Source: Eremophila alpestris peregrina (Eukaryota > Chordata > Aves > Passeriformes > Alaudidae). From it: 64,000 nucleotides of DNA. Numbering within the stretch: position 1 is the first letter of the stretch; the number at the start of each line of letters is the position of its first letter. Position numbers and translations under genes: made by a program. Positions 37,001-47,735 of the stretch are shown here, piece after piece. Below the pieces are notes generated by a model. It did no database searches and was not told the origin of the DNA. It saw only the letters and a program-made list of their open reading frames with translations. Location: contig WMCF01000029.1 of NCBI GenBank assembly GCA_009792885.1, positions 6,776,000-6,839,999 of the forward strand. Direction: 5' to 3'.

Positions 37001-40000
37001 TTTTCTTGTTGCAAGTGGAAGGAACAAACCCATGATGAGACTGCATTACAGCTCGTAGCAAAAGAGCCAACTCTTCTTACTTTATATATGAAATAATGGC
37101 CAAAAGCTCCATGAATATTAGCAATTTTGTGAGGTTGAGGTTTTTTGTTGGATTCAATTTAATTATACTAATATGATTTACAGAATAGAGAAGTTGGTTA
37201 CAAATAAGGGAAGATGACTTTGGATCTCTGACCTGTGATTTCCCATTTTTCTTTCACTCCAATAATGTGAACAGGAACTCTGTATCTTACCAGGCACTAG
37301 GGAGCCTGTGTTTGTTGGTTTGCTAAGCTTTGTTCAAGTGAAGCAGAATATTTTAAGGTATGCAGTTGGGATTGGAATTGCAGTGCTGATGTTCAGGTAT
37401 TGTGGTGATCTGTAATGCAGTTTGTTGCCTTTCATTAGGGACCTGTGTTACATTTATTTTTTGTTACGTGACATTTTTACAATCAGTGTTCAACTGAGAA
37501 ATTCTTACAAAGTAAGAATATGAATTGTATTTAAGATTTGAAACAGGTCTCTGTTTTCAACAAGTGTTAGCTTTAATCCATCCTTAGATACTAGATTCTA
37601 ATTCCATGAAGGCAATGATATGCCATAATATTTGTGTGTGGGGAAAAATTAAGCTTATAATAGTTTGGAGGTAGGACAACTAGTATTTTCATAATTTCAG
37701 TATTATTAAACTACACAGTTCATGGGCTGTAATTAAAAAAATGTAGGGCATAATAGAGGAAAACCTGAGAGGCACACACACACCACCCCCTTTTTTAGGT
37801 TTCGTTTGAGTCAATGTACTGTTCAAAATAAAACCTAAAAGTTCAAATACATTTTATCTTAAAAATTCTGGGATTTTTAACACCTTTTTGAAGACTTTTT
37901 ATATGCAAAATGTTGTGAAATAGGTATTCTGTGCAAACTGGAAACGTTGTGAAATGACTGCCTTTTATTTTCTTCAGGTGATTTGAAGTGTCAGGATTAT
38001 AATTCAGTTGTTAATCAGGTTTCCAAGGGACAGATGATTTGTTAGATCATGTTATATGATCAGACTTGTTGCTGACACTTGTATTGATGTCTGTGAAGCC
38101 CCCCTGTGCTGGTTAACTCCCATTTCCAAGCTTGAACATACAGTAGTGTTACCTGTTTGGTTTTGGGTTGGGTTTTTTATCCACTCTGTTTGGCCTCGTG
38201 TATAAGTGCATGTTATGGTATTAGGTAATATTGGAATAATTGCTGCATGTGAGTCTTCAAATAATATTTTTGTTACATCAAGTGACCTCCCAGCCCCAGG
38301 AGGGTTGGCTGTAAACAAAGTGGGATTGACGAGATGTGATTGGAATTTCAGCATCTCCCTTAAAGAGTTATTTAATGACTTCAGAGAACTCAGGGAGCTC
38401 ATTCTGTATGTGTTGGGTATGGACAGAGTTTCCATTTCTTGCCTGTTTAGCCTTAGAAATCATTAGAACAGGATCTGCTTCTTGCTTTGGTACAACTTGA
38501 GCACAGTGGTCTTTGAGAACCCTTTGTGTGCTGCTGGAATACAAATACCAAATTTTTGTGGATGTCACAATAAACTGCCTTAATTTTTACAGCTAAACCA
38601 CTGCTACAAGTTTTGTATTGTGTGCATTGATCTGATACATTCAGTAATACTAATGGAGGCTTCAGTCTTAATGTGCTGTATGGTCAGTAACAATATTCTT
38701 GATTTGGAGTATAATCCTAAAAACATGATAAAAAAAGTAGGGTGAAATTAAATGGATTGATTTTAAATGGAAATTTAAATGGGTATTTTGTGCTGCTTTG
38801 CTGTCCATCAGACATGCAGCACCATCTACTTTTACTTGGGGTCTACTTCAGTTATTTCCCTTTGATTTCAGCTCCTCTCCCACTCCTTCACCCTAAGCTT
38901 ACATTTCATCCTTCCAGTGCCTTGGTGTCTGCACTTGTTAACATTGTCTCCTTCACTCCAGACCAGCCCATTTTATAATTTCAGACTTTGAAATCAAGAA
39001 ATCGGGCCTTATGGAATTGTAGAATTACTAAAATACCAACAAAAGCAGTTATTGGTAATAAGTGATAGCAAGAATCTTAAATTTAGAGTTTCAATTGACA
39101 CAGACCTCAGATTCTATCAAAACTCATTATGAAACATGAAGTCTGAGTTGTGGCCATTTTGAGGTAATGCCTCTTGGATTGTTTGGAAAGATCACCTTTG
39201 TTTCCATAACTTGCCTTTGGAATTTAATGTGGTTACTCTTGGGATTTAAAGTTTTGTTGCCAGTTTTTAAGTCTACTTCTTAGGTATGTTTCTAAAGAGC
39301 TGTCAAGATATATACCTTGATATATGTTAATATATTTATTCATCTATATATAAATGTTTTATATTAATTTCTAGTCAATATGAACTTCATTAACAATGAA
39401 GAGTTGCAAGATGGAACACAGTAATTGTGTGGCTGTTAATTTAGCAGTAAATACTGGTGGTTTAATGCTGTTTGCTGATTTGTGTAATTATTAAACTTGC
39501 TAAAAATCTAAATTAATGTTTTATTGGAATGCAACATTTGTATCATTTCTGCTACTTTGATTGTAAAAAGTATTTTTCTTAGTTTTACAAGTTTTTCTTC
39601 TTCTTCTGTATAGGGTCAGCTTTACCTGCTGGTGACAGACCAGGGCTTTCTTACAGAAGAGAAGGTTGTGTGGGAAAGCTTACACAATGTGGATGGTGAT
39701 GGGAATTTCTGTGACTCTGAATTCCACCTGAGGCCTCCATCAGACCCTGAAACTGTCTACAGAGGGCAGCAGGATCAGATAGATCAGGTACTGGATTTCT
39801 GCCTTTCCGTTGTAAGTCAGTACTGATTTTTAGTCATTCCACAGATGTGTATGTGTGTATACTCATGCATATGTGGGACTATAAAACTCCTTCAGGTAAT
39901 TAGATTGGGCCTCCCAAAAGTGCCACTTGAAAGTGTTAATATGGTTTGGAGGGAGGAAGATAAGACCAACTGAGCAGTTTGGAAAATGGGATTTTAACCT

Positions 40001-42422
40001 CTCAGAATCCAGTTCTGCAAGTCCTCACTCAGGTAAAATGCCACCTCTGCTTTGTATATGGAAACAGAAGCAGACTGTGGAATTTCCTCCTACATAACAA
40101 ACTCCCTTCAGCTCTTTAAGATTGTCATAGCTGAACTTTGCCTTCTGCTGAACTTGGCTGAATGTAGGGCAAACCCCACAGCAGATTGTGTGTCAGGGTG
40201 GGTGTTATTGAGACATACAATTGCAGAAGTTATGTCTGAGGTGGGGCTGAGTTGTACCAGTTAATGCACAAGTGCAGAGCAAGACAAAGTTCCCTGGAAA
40301 TCTTACATTCTGAACAAGTTTATAGTGATCACCATCCATGTTTTTTTAAATATTGGGGGGAAATTAATAAGATGCTTCCTAATAAATTGAGGCACTGCAT
40401 CTCTCTCTCAAAATAAAAATGACAGATAATTTGCTGCTGTCTAGGTAATAGAATTTAAACCTGAAAGCAAAAATTTTTAATTAGTTTTTGTGTTTTCTGT
40501 GCTGCAGCTTAGGCATTGTGAAAGCAGACATGTAAATAGCTGATCTCAGCCTTTCTGCAGCTGAGGTTATGGACAGGTTCTGAAACAAATTCATGATCTC
40601 CATTTGAAGATAAGGCTGGGAGAAAAGTGATGGTACTGTGTAGCTGGACATGCTGAAAAATTCACTCGATATGACTTGACTCTTTTCTCTGTGAAAGAGC
40701 ATTAATTAACAAGTTTACTGTTTAGGACTATCTGATGGCATTGTCTCTACAACAAGAGCAGCAGAATCAAGAGATTAACTGGGAACAGATCCCAGAAGGA
40801 ATCAGTGATCTAGAGCTAGCCAAGAAGCTCCAGGAAGAGGAGGACAGAAGAGCTTCTCAGTACTATCAGGAACAAGAACAAGCAGCTGCTCAGGTCCAGG
40901 TAAGAAAACAGTACTACAGAATATGATCATCAGCTTTAGAAAGTATTAATAATTGCAGAGACACATCTTGTACATATGTGCTTGTACATATTTCCACCTG
41001 AGGTGAATATATAATCTCTAGGAATATGCTACAGTTGTTGGGAGTATGCATGTAGATATGGCAACTGCAAGCATTTAAATATTATAAAGAAGGCTTAGCC
41101 TTCTAAATTAGAGTTTCATTTATACTGTTTAATTTGGAATGATGGTATGAATTAATATGTCAGGTTACAAAGATTGTATTAGGTAGTATTTTACATTACT
41201 TGCAGAAGAGCATTCAACTACACTTTTTGATAACAGCTGAAGCTTTGTCTTTATTTTGTCTTGCAGAAGTTTGTTGCTGTACATTTTTAGGTGATTTAGA
41301 CTGTGATCTCGTGTGAATCTATTCTGTTGTTCCAAATTAGGCAATTCACAATTTCCCCCAGTCCACTTTTCCATCCCTTACCCATAAGCAGCTGATTTCA
41401 GAATCTTCTGAAAATGTGATTCATGCACATCTGTGCAAAAATGCAATGTAACTGAATCTTCTGTGCCAGAGACAATATAATATTAAGTTGGTGTTTTGGA
41501 TTTAGAGAGTTCTTAACCACTGAGGACTTTCAGAACTGCTTGTACTTAAAAATACGTAAGAAATAATCTATATAAAGCCTGCATCTTTGTCCTGAAGTCA
41601 TTCAGAACCATTAACTGATAAGTTTGTTAAACATGAAACAAGAATTTTGACAGATAAAAGTTGTGTTATTTGCAGTGCTTGTTGCTTTAATAGCAGTACC
41701 TGTTTAAAACACAGATTCATTACTGCTGGCTGCCAAAGGTAGAAGGAACTGAAAGAACCTGCTAAACAGGATTAAGAGCCTGCTCATTTGTAGCTATGAA
41801 TGGGTAACAGAGGGAATAGATGATGAATTAACAAAACTTATGTTGCCTTTGTATACCAACCCCCTTGCCAAGTTATTAAAGAGTTTCTAGTCACAAAAAG
41901 CTGCTGCCTTACCATTACCTCGCTGTCCACATCAGCACTTTTACTCTGCAGATAGTGACATGTGGATTATAAGAGAAACGAAGAAAAAAATCCAGTACAA
42001 TAAAACAGAAGTGACAGAAAATGCTTGAAACCATATTTTATTGAAACTACTGATCTGAATATGTGGACACAACAGAAAGGACACATGAAACTTGAAATAT
42101 ATTTTCAGCTGACTTAATTTTCAAGAAATGCGCAAATTTGTGAAGGTCCTAGTGTAGGTATACCAAAAACCCCTACCTGAATTCTGCTGGTTTGCATAAT
42201 ACTTAAAGCTTTTGCTTGTGACCTTGAGCACACAGTAAGAGTTGAGGTTGTATGTGCAGTGCTGGTGCTGGGTTTATTCCCCATGTCACTCTCCCTACAC
42301 AGCAGGTACAAGGTGCTGCCTCTCCAGCCAGCGCAAGACAATCCGCGAGTAACGAGCGCAAACGCAAAGAGCCTCGAGAGAAGGAGAGGGAGAAAGAGAA
42401 GAACAGCTGTGTTCTCTTGTAA
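18362..42422 (+). CDS. MINDY2: MINDY2 (FAM63B), K48-selective ubiquitin C-terminal hydrolase, nine exons
   Basis: MINDY family cysteine proteases trim K48-linked ubiquitin chains in the cytosol. Exons are 18362-19021, 26551-26608, 28781-28845, 30400-30558, 31387-31489, 32039-32181, 39614-39787, 40726-40899 and 42303-42422. All junctions are GT-AG and in phase, giving 551 residues plus TAA. The mammalian protein is about 620 residues, the difference lying mainly in the low-complexity N-terminus and the Ala/Gln stretch before the C-terminus. Residues 1-155 are Ala/Gly/Pro/Ser-rich. The catalytic core starts near KERFPGQSVYHIKW. The oxyanion Gln200 and nucleophile Cys206 lie in TQNENGPCPLLAIMNV. 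His388 lies in RNNHFSTM. The Cys-to-His spacing of 182 equals that of MINDY1 Cys137-His319. A UIM-like helix DYLMALSLQQEQQ (455-467) and the MIU motif DLELAKKLQEEEDRR (482-496) follow. The protein ends CVLL. A further in-frame ATG exists at 18221, but the MES start fits the family and has a better context. Confidence 0.97.
19140..19459 (+). mobile_element. CR1 LINE 3' fragment
   Basis: The segment reads in CR1 sense orientation: GGACAAGGGGGAATGGCTTT, then TCTTCCCCATGAGGGTGATG, GAGGCACTGG, GTGGATGCCCTATCCCTGCC and GGTTGGAACTTGATGCTCTT. It ends at a CCGTTCCGTG tail near 19459. It is truncated and diverged, in the sense orientation of MINDY2. Confidence 0.93.
21938..21957. repeat. 20-bp perfect palindrome
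   Basis: AGCTGTTCTG is followed directly by its reverse complement CAGAACAGCT in MINDY2 intron 1. The half-sites TGTTCT and AGAACA resemble steroid-receptor half-sites but in everted order, so no receptor site is claimed. Confidence 0.85.
22820..23240. other. GC- and CpG-rich intronic block
   Basis: About 420 bp of GC-rich, CpG-containing sequence is bounded by AT-rich intron on both sides. Overlapping open frames exist on both strands, as expected from the composition. None resembles a known protein to me, and no splice-bounded exon is convincing. Possible explanations are an orphan CpG island, an old retrocopy or a GC-biased repeat. Confidence 0.6.
26551..26608 (+). CDS. MINDY2: MINDY2 exon 2 (residues 221-240)
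   Basis: The 58-nt exon encodes IKLPPMMEIITAEQLMEYL, then a split Gly. Acceptor TTTGACAG and donor GTTAGT flank it. Confidence 0.95.
26609..28780 (+). other. MINDY2: MINDY2 intron 2
   Basis: Apart from the LTR at 27789-28328, this AT-rich intron shows nothing I recognise. Confidence 0.75.
27789..28328. mobile_element. Solo long terminal repeat of an avian endogenous retrovirus
   Basis: The 540-bp element begins TGTGGTTTAAGCCCAGGC and ends AAAACCAGCA, so it has TG...CA termini. Internal strings such as CAGGTAGAGAATGGGGAGGG, GAAGACAAACACCATCACTC, CTTCATATACTGGGCGTGAT (TATA-like) and CAATAACAAAAACATCTCTG match an LTR family I know as widespread in birds. I do not assign a family name. No internal retroviral genes are next to it, so it is a solo LTR. 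No clear target-site duplication is seen at the chosen ends. Open frames within it are not genes. Confidence 0.85.
28781..28845 (+). CDS. MINDY2: MINDY2 exon 3 (residues 240-261)
   Basis: The 65-nt exon encodes DYILDAKPKEISEIQRLNYE and Gln after the split Gly. Acceptor CTTTTAG and donor GTAAGG flank it. Confidence 0.95.
28846..30399 (+). other. MINDY2: MINDY2 intron 3
   Basis: AT-rich intron; I see nothing beyond splice signals and a T-rich tract before the exon 4 acceptor. Confidence 0.75.
30400..30558 (+). CDS. MINDY2: MINDY2 exon 4 (residues 262-314)
   Basis: The 159-nt in-phase exon contains NMSDAMAILHKLQTGLDVNV and VFDLLDIPLYHGWLVDPQ, core segments of the MINDY catalytic domain. Confidence 0.96.
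30559..32038 (+). other. MINDY2: MINDY2 introns 4 and 5 (around exon 5)
   Basis: Intron 4 (30559-31386) and intron 5 (31490-32038) are short and AT-rich. I see nothing further in them. Confidence 0.75.
31387..31489 (+). CDS. MINDY2: MINDY2 exon 5 (residues 315-349)
   Basis: The 103-nt exon encodes VADIVKAVGNCSYNQLVEKI onward to SELVSE and the first base of Gly. Acceptor CTGCAG and donor GTAGGT flank it. Confidence 0.95.
32039..32181 (+). CDS. MINDY2: MINDY2 exon 6 (residues 349-396, catalytic His)
   Basis: The 143-nt exon encodes FVAEQFLNNTATQLTYHGLC and the catalytic histidine motif ELCVFFRNNHFSTMTKYK (His388). Donor GTACGT follows. Confidence 0.96.
32182..39613 (+). other. MINDY2: MINDY2 intron 6
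   Basis: The 7.4-kb AT-rich intron contains one GC-rich island at about 36480-36930 built around a minisatellite. No exon or other mobile element is recognised. Confidence 0.75.
36541..36742. repeat. GC-rich minisatellite, 19-21 bp unit
   Basis: Six tandem 21-bp units share the core GGTCCCTGTCCCTCGGGGCC, with the first two having GGGC in place of GGCC. Units of 20, 19 and 20 bp and a decayed partial unit follow. The middle four 21-bp units are identical. The 21-bp period is a multiple of three and creates artificial open frames on both strands. The minus strand carries paired GGG runs in every unit. Confidence 0.93.
39614..39787 (+). CDS. MINDY2: MINDY2 exon 7 (residues 397-454)
   Basis: The 174-nt exon encodes GQLYLLVTDQGFLTEEKVVW and the segment ESLHNVDGDGNFCDSEFHLR. 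Acceptor TGTATAG and donor GTACTG flank it. Confidence 0.96.
39788..42302 (+). other. MINDY2: MINDY2 introns 7 and 8 (around exon 8)
   Basis: Intron 7 (39788-40725) and intron 8 (40900-42302) hold no feature I can support besides splice signals. Confidence 0.75.
40726..40899 (+). CDS. MINDY2: MINDY2 exon 8 (residues 455-512, ubiquitin-binding motifs)
   Basis: The 174-nt exon encodes the UIM-like DYLMALSLQQEQQ and the MIU DLELAKKLQEEEDRR. In this family such motifs bind polyubiquitin next to the catalytic domain. It ends EQAAAQVQ before GTAAGA. Confidence 0.96.
42303..42422 (+). CDS. MINDY2: MINDY2 exon 9, C-terminus (residues 513-551)
   Basis: The coding end reads QVQGAASPASARQSASNERK, then RKEPREKEREKEKNSCVLL and TAA at 42420-42422. 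The basic/acidic KE-rich tail and terminal Cys-aliphatic-aliphatic-Leu match the family end. The acceptor is a CAGCAG tandem, so the first Gln may be optional. Confidence 0.93.
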   Translation, partial: QVQGAASPASARQSASNERKRKEPREKEREKEKNSCVLL

Positions 42423-43570
42423 CAGAAAAGGGATCCCATCTGGAGCCAAGTGCATGTCCTCAGAAGCAAAAACAAGGAGTAAAAAGGAAGACAAACCTGT
42501 TACATGCCGCCTGTGCCTGATTACCCCATGGATTTTGTTCATGTTATAAGAGAGGATGGATGACTTTGTACCAATCAGACAGACTTCCTTCAAAGTCATA
42601 GTGCGAGCTGCTCAAGACGGAATTCCAAATCACAGTTGGATGCGGCTGTGCTTTGAGTTAGTCATAAGAAATACTGCACCTTGTAGCTGAACACACAACT
42701 CATGGCAAGTCCTGTGTCATAGTGACATCCCTTACTCATTACATCAGTTAGTAAGCTATTTTATCTTCTACTCTAAACAAAGGTAATTCATTTTGTGTAA
42801 GGCTTTTTCCTGAAGTCTGTACATGAGCACAATGGAGTTCTGTGTTACTTCCATAGTATGAAACTATATCTTAGGCTGGGTATAGTCTCCATGACACAAG
42901 AGCCCAAGTAACAGCTGGGCACTGCCTCCTCAGTGTGTCCAGATTTCTTTGCTTCTGGATCTGGTATGTTCTTTTTTTGAACCCAGATTTATACTTGTTA
43001 CTGCTATCACTGCATCTCCTGGCCAGCTTTCTTGCCCCAAGATTATGTGACTCGATAGGCAGCATACAAAAATTGTCATAAAAAAATGGGGCATTTATTA
43101 AAAAGCAAGATGAATATTGTTTGCTTTTCTTGCAACTACAAACTGGGTATGGCAACTCAGATATTATCAGGGTTAAACAAGTAATTTTATAGGTAACTTC
43201 TTTTTCTTTTATTATTTTTTCCTCTTGTAGGTAAACTGGACCAGATAAGCTTTTATTTATTGACCTCTCCATATGATAGATGAATGATGAGAGGAAACTA
43301 AAGTCTATAATAATCATTATTCTATATAAGAATGCAGAGTTAAAGTCACTAACTATCTGCCTTTTATCCAGAAGTACCTTGAACTTCAACATGACGTTAA
43401 CGTGTCCACTTGTGTAGTTAAGCAAGTGTACTGTAGTTAAAAACACACTTTTTTGTTTGTTTTATAAATCATGTATTCTTAAAAAAAGCACACTTCTGAA
43501 GGGATATGAGAGGAGTGAAACTGCTCTCCAAGATGGTTTGAAAGGTGGTCAGGTGTAATATTTTGTTTTT

Positions 43571-43593
43571 TAAATCACTAATTTAGAATTTTT
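43571..43593 (+). repeat. 23-base exact repeat, copy 1
   Basis: The copy begins TAAATCACTAATTTAGAATT and is identical over 23 bases to 45761-45783. Similarity continues weakly on the right (GGAAACCAGG versus AGAAGGCAGG). Confidence 0.9.
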
Positions 43594-44501
43594 GGAAACC
43601 AGGTTTTTCTAATTTATGGGAACCAAATAAACATGTTGCATCTTGTAGTATTTATAGAATGCAGAAACAGAACACTTGATGAATTTTGAGGGAACCACAA
43701 ATCTTCTTCTACTTCCATTAAATGAGTAGCAATTACCTTCTTGCTTTTGATAAAAATTTCTATTTAGTGATTTGTAGATACTTTTGAAAAAGGCTCCTTC
43801 TCCTGGACAAGTTGTGTATCCGTGCTCTAAGCCTTAGTGTTCACACAGATAACCTGGCCAAGCTAAGGTGGAATATGACATTCCTGCTTCCAGGTGTTTG
43901 GAGAATGTCTATAGAAGTGGGTGTCTAACACAAGTCACCACTAAAAAGCCACTTCACAGTTATTTCAAGCAAACTTGCTGCACTGATGGCAACCAGTCAT
44001 CACACACATCTGCTACCAACCTAGAATGAAAATGAGATAAAGGAAGAATGTCTTACCAACTAAAGGGCAAATTTGTATCACTTTTCTTCCATGCCTTTTC
44101 CTCTTTCATTTTTTCCACTTTTGTTACAATTTCCCTTTTATAATGATGAAGTAATGAACAGTAGGAGGTCTCTAATATATAAACTGTAAATTTAAAAATA
44201 TCTTCTCTAGAAAAGTCATGCCCAGAGAAGTAATTTTAATACTTAATGTAAGCAGTTCAGATAATTTTCTATGTCAAAGCAAAGGTTGATGTCTTTTTTT
44301 CCTTTGCAGCAGCCTAACTTCTTCAAACAAATTAATGTGATGGAGGATCACCAACATAATGACTTAGCTACTTTAAGTAGATGAGAAACTATTCCAATAG
44401 TGTCAATAACAGAGACTTTAAGCCAGAATGTTGTTTAAAAACATTCTGTTACTAAGATTTTTCCAAATTTGTGTATTTACATTTATTTATTGACCTTGAA
44501 A

Positions 44502-44507
44502 AATAAA
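44502..44507 (+). terminator. MINDY2: Candidate polyadenylation signal AATAAA for MINDY2
   Basis: The AATAAA hexamer is followed about 15 nt later by the GT/T-rich stretch GTGTTTGTTATTATTTTCAG. It would give a 3' UTR of about 2.1 kb. Confidence 0.4.
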
Positions 44508-45188
44508 TATGTCAAGCTAAGTGTTTGTTATTATTTTCAGTGACAGTATTGCCACTTTAACTCATTTTGGAAGGAATCTAGCTGTTGTGGTATGGAGTTT
44601 ATCTCTCTGCCTAAGATAGTTGCTCATATTAGAAGAATTCATGTAACATTTCCAGTTTCAGACTGATGTGCCTGAAACTTAATATATTGTGGTTAGAGAA
44701 TTCTGGTCGTTTGGTCACACAGGAAGAAGAGTTAAATGCAGTGCTCCTCATGAAGTTCCAACTCCCAGATAATCCAGTTTCTCTCAATAGAGGAGTAAAG
44801 GGTTTCAGGGTATTTGAAACAGAAGGCATGCTGTTCTCTGTTAATATCCTTTTTTCTTTACAGGTCTTGAAGCTTTGGAAAAAAGGTAAAGAATTCCTGA
44901 AATCTAGGGCTGCATGAGTTGAAGTTGTTAGTGGCAAAAGTTATAAGCAGGTGAGCTTCCTAATAGCCAAAATGAAATTCATCTGGAAGCTTAATTTATG
45001 CCCTACTGGGAGTAACCATTCCAAAAGCACCTGTCACAGTTAGTTTTTCTGACAGTATCTGAGGATCAAAAAAACCTGAACAGAATTGCTTTTATCTATA
45101 TGAAGTGAGCTTGGAAAGCAATATTGCACAATATAGTCTTGGAGTACCAGGAAGACAATATCTACTTCTGTTTACTTCACTTGCCTTC

Positions 45189-45212
45189 TTTTTCTTTTTT
45201 TTTTTTTTTTTT
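45189..45212 (+). repeat. T-rich homopolymer tract
   Basis: The run is almost pure T, interrupted by single C residues, in the MINDY2 3' region. A length error in the assembly is likely at such a tract. Confidence 0.8.
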
Positions 45213-45760
45213 CTCCAGCTCATGTTCTGGCAAAAGGGTATAGATTTATACTTTAAATCTATTTATATAATTTAGCATGCACATGCTGCAAATACCTACA
45301 TAATATATATGAAAGTGTCCAGAAAAGTAGAGTAGAACTTGTTTTCCACTAGATAAATGCTAGCACAGAAAACAAAATCATGGAAGTTTTGTTGTTGCAT
45401 TATAGTTGTGACATAAAAAAGCTACATATAAGTATTCTTAAGATTAGCAAAAAACTGAGCACTGCCATAGAGATGTTTTTCTATAAGGCACTTTGTAAAT
45501 GCTCAAATCCACCAGTTTTCTTGTGACACTCATGGAATCTGCAACCCAACAAAGCAGATCCACAGGAGGGTTGTAACACCAGAGAACAACATTAGCATTC
45601 CTGAAAATTCACTTCAACACAATGCAAAAACTACATTTTGTAGCTGTCCCTGTCATTCATGTAAGAAATGAAGTGTTCAGTGTCTCTGCAGAGCTGCTCT
45701 TGTGGCTCCCAGGCACACGAGCTCCAAGGGAAGCACAGGCTCTGGCTGGGAACCTCGGAC

Positions 45761-45783
45761 TAAATCACTAATTTAGAATTTTT
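45761..45783 (+). repeat. 23-base exact repeat, copy 2
   Basis: Second copy of the 43571-43593 string, 2.19 kb downstream in the same orientation. The sequence to its left differs from that of copy 1. Confidence 0.9.
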
Positions 45784-47309
45784 AGAAGGCAGGCTCTTAC
45801 TCACTTGGTATTTCACATTATTGTCATGTTTCTTCAAACTTGTATACACAAGCTCTTGAAAAAAATTTCCAGTATGTAATAAAAGGCAGTTTTGAGTTCT
45901 TGAAATGGAATTTTCTTGTGCATTCAGCAGGAAATATTCAAGTGAAAGGTAAAGCAGATGTATTTTTAACTGAACCATTCTTTGTTCTTGCTTCACTGGT
46001 TCTGTGTCAAAGTCAGCTCATTGCTTGGATCAGCTCTCTGCATTAGGTTGCTTATTAGAGAATCTATACAAACTACATTTTTCAATACAACATACTGAAT
46101 TAAGAACTTAGATAAAAGTAGATTTTTAAAGGTTGCAGCATTAAACAGGTGACTCAGGAAATGCACAGTAATTGATGCAGAATTCTCATTAGAAAGCAAA
46201 TTACAGAAAAGCAAAAATAACAAGCTGTAGTTTGTTTGCAGTAGAATGCTCCCATTTTTTCCATCTGTGCTATGCTGAAGAACACCTTAGTATCAAGAAA
46301 AATCCAACTCTAAAAAATGTTCATTCAGTTCAGTGTATGAAAGCAAATGTCACGTGCAAGGCCTGAAAATGGCAATTCATCTTGATGAGTGTTCATCCTT
46401 TTTTATTAAGCGTAACTAGCCAGAGACTGTTAGTGTTGAGTGGGAAAGTGGGAAGAGGTGAGTGACACCTTCTCAAACCACATTATTTGCACAGAGTCTG
46501 ATGTTCACAGTGTTCCTGTACAGCTCCCTCTTGTTCACAGCTTGGCCAGGAGAAAAGCAATGGATTTGAGCTTGGCTGTGATCTGCTTTGATGGGGAAGT
46601 GCCACAGGGGAATGGTAAGGAGGAAAGAGAGGCTGGAACATAAAAAAAAAGTCCCTATGCTACCTCTTGAGATTGTTTCAGGCTTTGTCCTGAATTTTGC
46701 TGTTATTTTGGACACAAATAGCTGTGGCACAGCATGCGGTGGCCGCATTTTCTCACCTAGGTAATGCCCAGCAGGTTCATTTCCTGGCAGGTTGGCAGTG
46801 CCTGTCCCTGGACACACTGCTCTTCACTCTCACTGTGATTAGAGTCATGACTAGCTGTGCTGATCCTCTGATAGCCCCAAGTATTCTTATTAAATGTCAG
46901 TTGCCTACTGTTCAGCTTTGGTCAATGTCAGCTCCTGTCACTCTGAGCTCTCTTTGCTGGAGAGTTCTCTCTAGAGAATTTGCTGAAATCTGCCTTCCTC
47001 ATTCCTTTTCTGGTTTGTAGGATTGCTTGCGTTCATGGAGAAGCTTCATGTGCTGAAATAGGCAATTCCTTGTTTTTCAGGGTAAAAACCTTTAAACACT
47101 CAGTTAATTATCGTTAGAAAGTCAAGTCCCATGTTTGTCTCTACAGCATAGAAAATTGTGCAACGTAATAATGCTATTTTTGGGAAATCCTAGGGGACAA
47201 TTCAGATGAAGTTTCAGCATTCAAAGTAACTGCACAGTTTGCCAGCTCAGTCCCAGCAGTGCTTGCAAATGGTGCAGCAGTGCTGCAGTCCAAGGCAGCT
47301 GCTGCCCTG

Positions 47310-47735
47310 NNNNNNNNNNNNNNNNNNNNNNNNNNNNNNNNNNNNNNNNNNNNNNNNNNNNNNNNNNNNNNNNNNNNNNNNNNNNNNNNNNNNNNNNNNN
47401 NNNNNNNNNNNNNNNNNNNNNNNNNNNNNNNNNNNNNNNNNNNNNNNNNNNNNNNNNNNNNNNNNNNNNNNNNNNNNNNNNNNNNNNNNNNNNNNNNNNN
47501 NNNNNNNNNNNNNNNNNNNNNNNNNNNNNNNNNNNNNNNNNNNNNNNNNNNNNNNNNNNNNNNNNNNNNNNNNNNNNNNNNNNNNNNNNNNNNNNNNNNN
47601 NNNNNNNNNNNNNNNNNNNNNNNNNNNNNNNNNNNNNNNNNNNNNNNNNNNNNNNNNNNNNNNNNNNNNNNNNNNNNNNNNNNNNNNNNNNNNNNNNNNN
47701 NNNNNNNNNNNNNNNNNNNNNNNNNNNNNNNNNNN
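47310..47735. other. Assembly gap (426 N)
   Basis: An unbroken run of N lies between MINDY2 and SLTM. Open frames spanning it are artefacts. The left flank is moderately GC-rich and rich in CAG/CTG-like words. Confidence 0.99.

Noticed and set aside
36403..37070. Repetitive RDRDPAP-type and SLSLGAG-type open frames up to 214 codons
   Set aside because: They arise because the 21-bp minisatellite unit is divisible by three. There is no start context, splice site or homology to support them.
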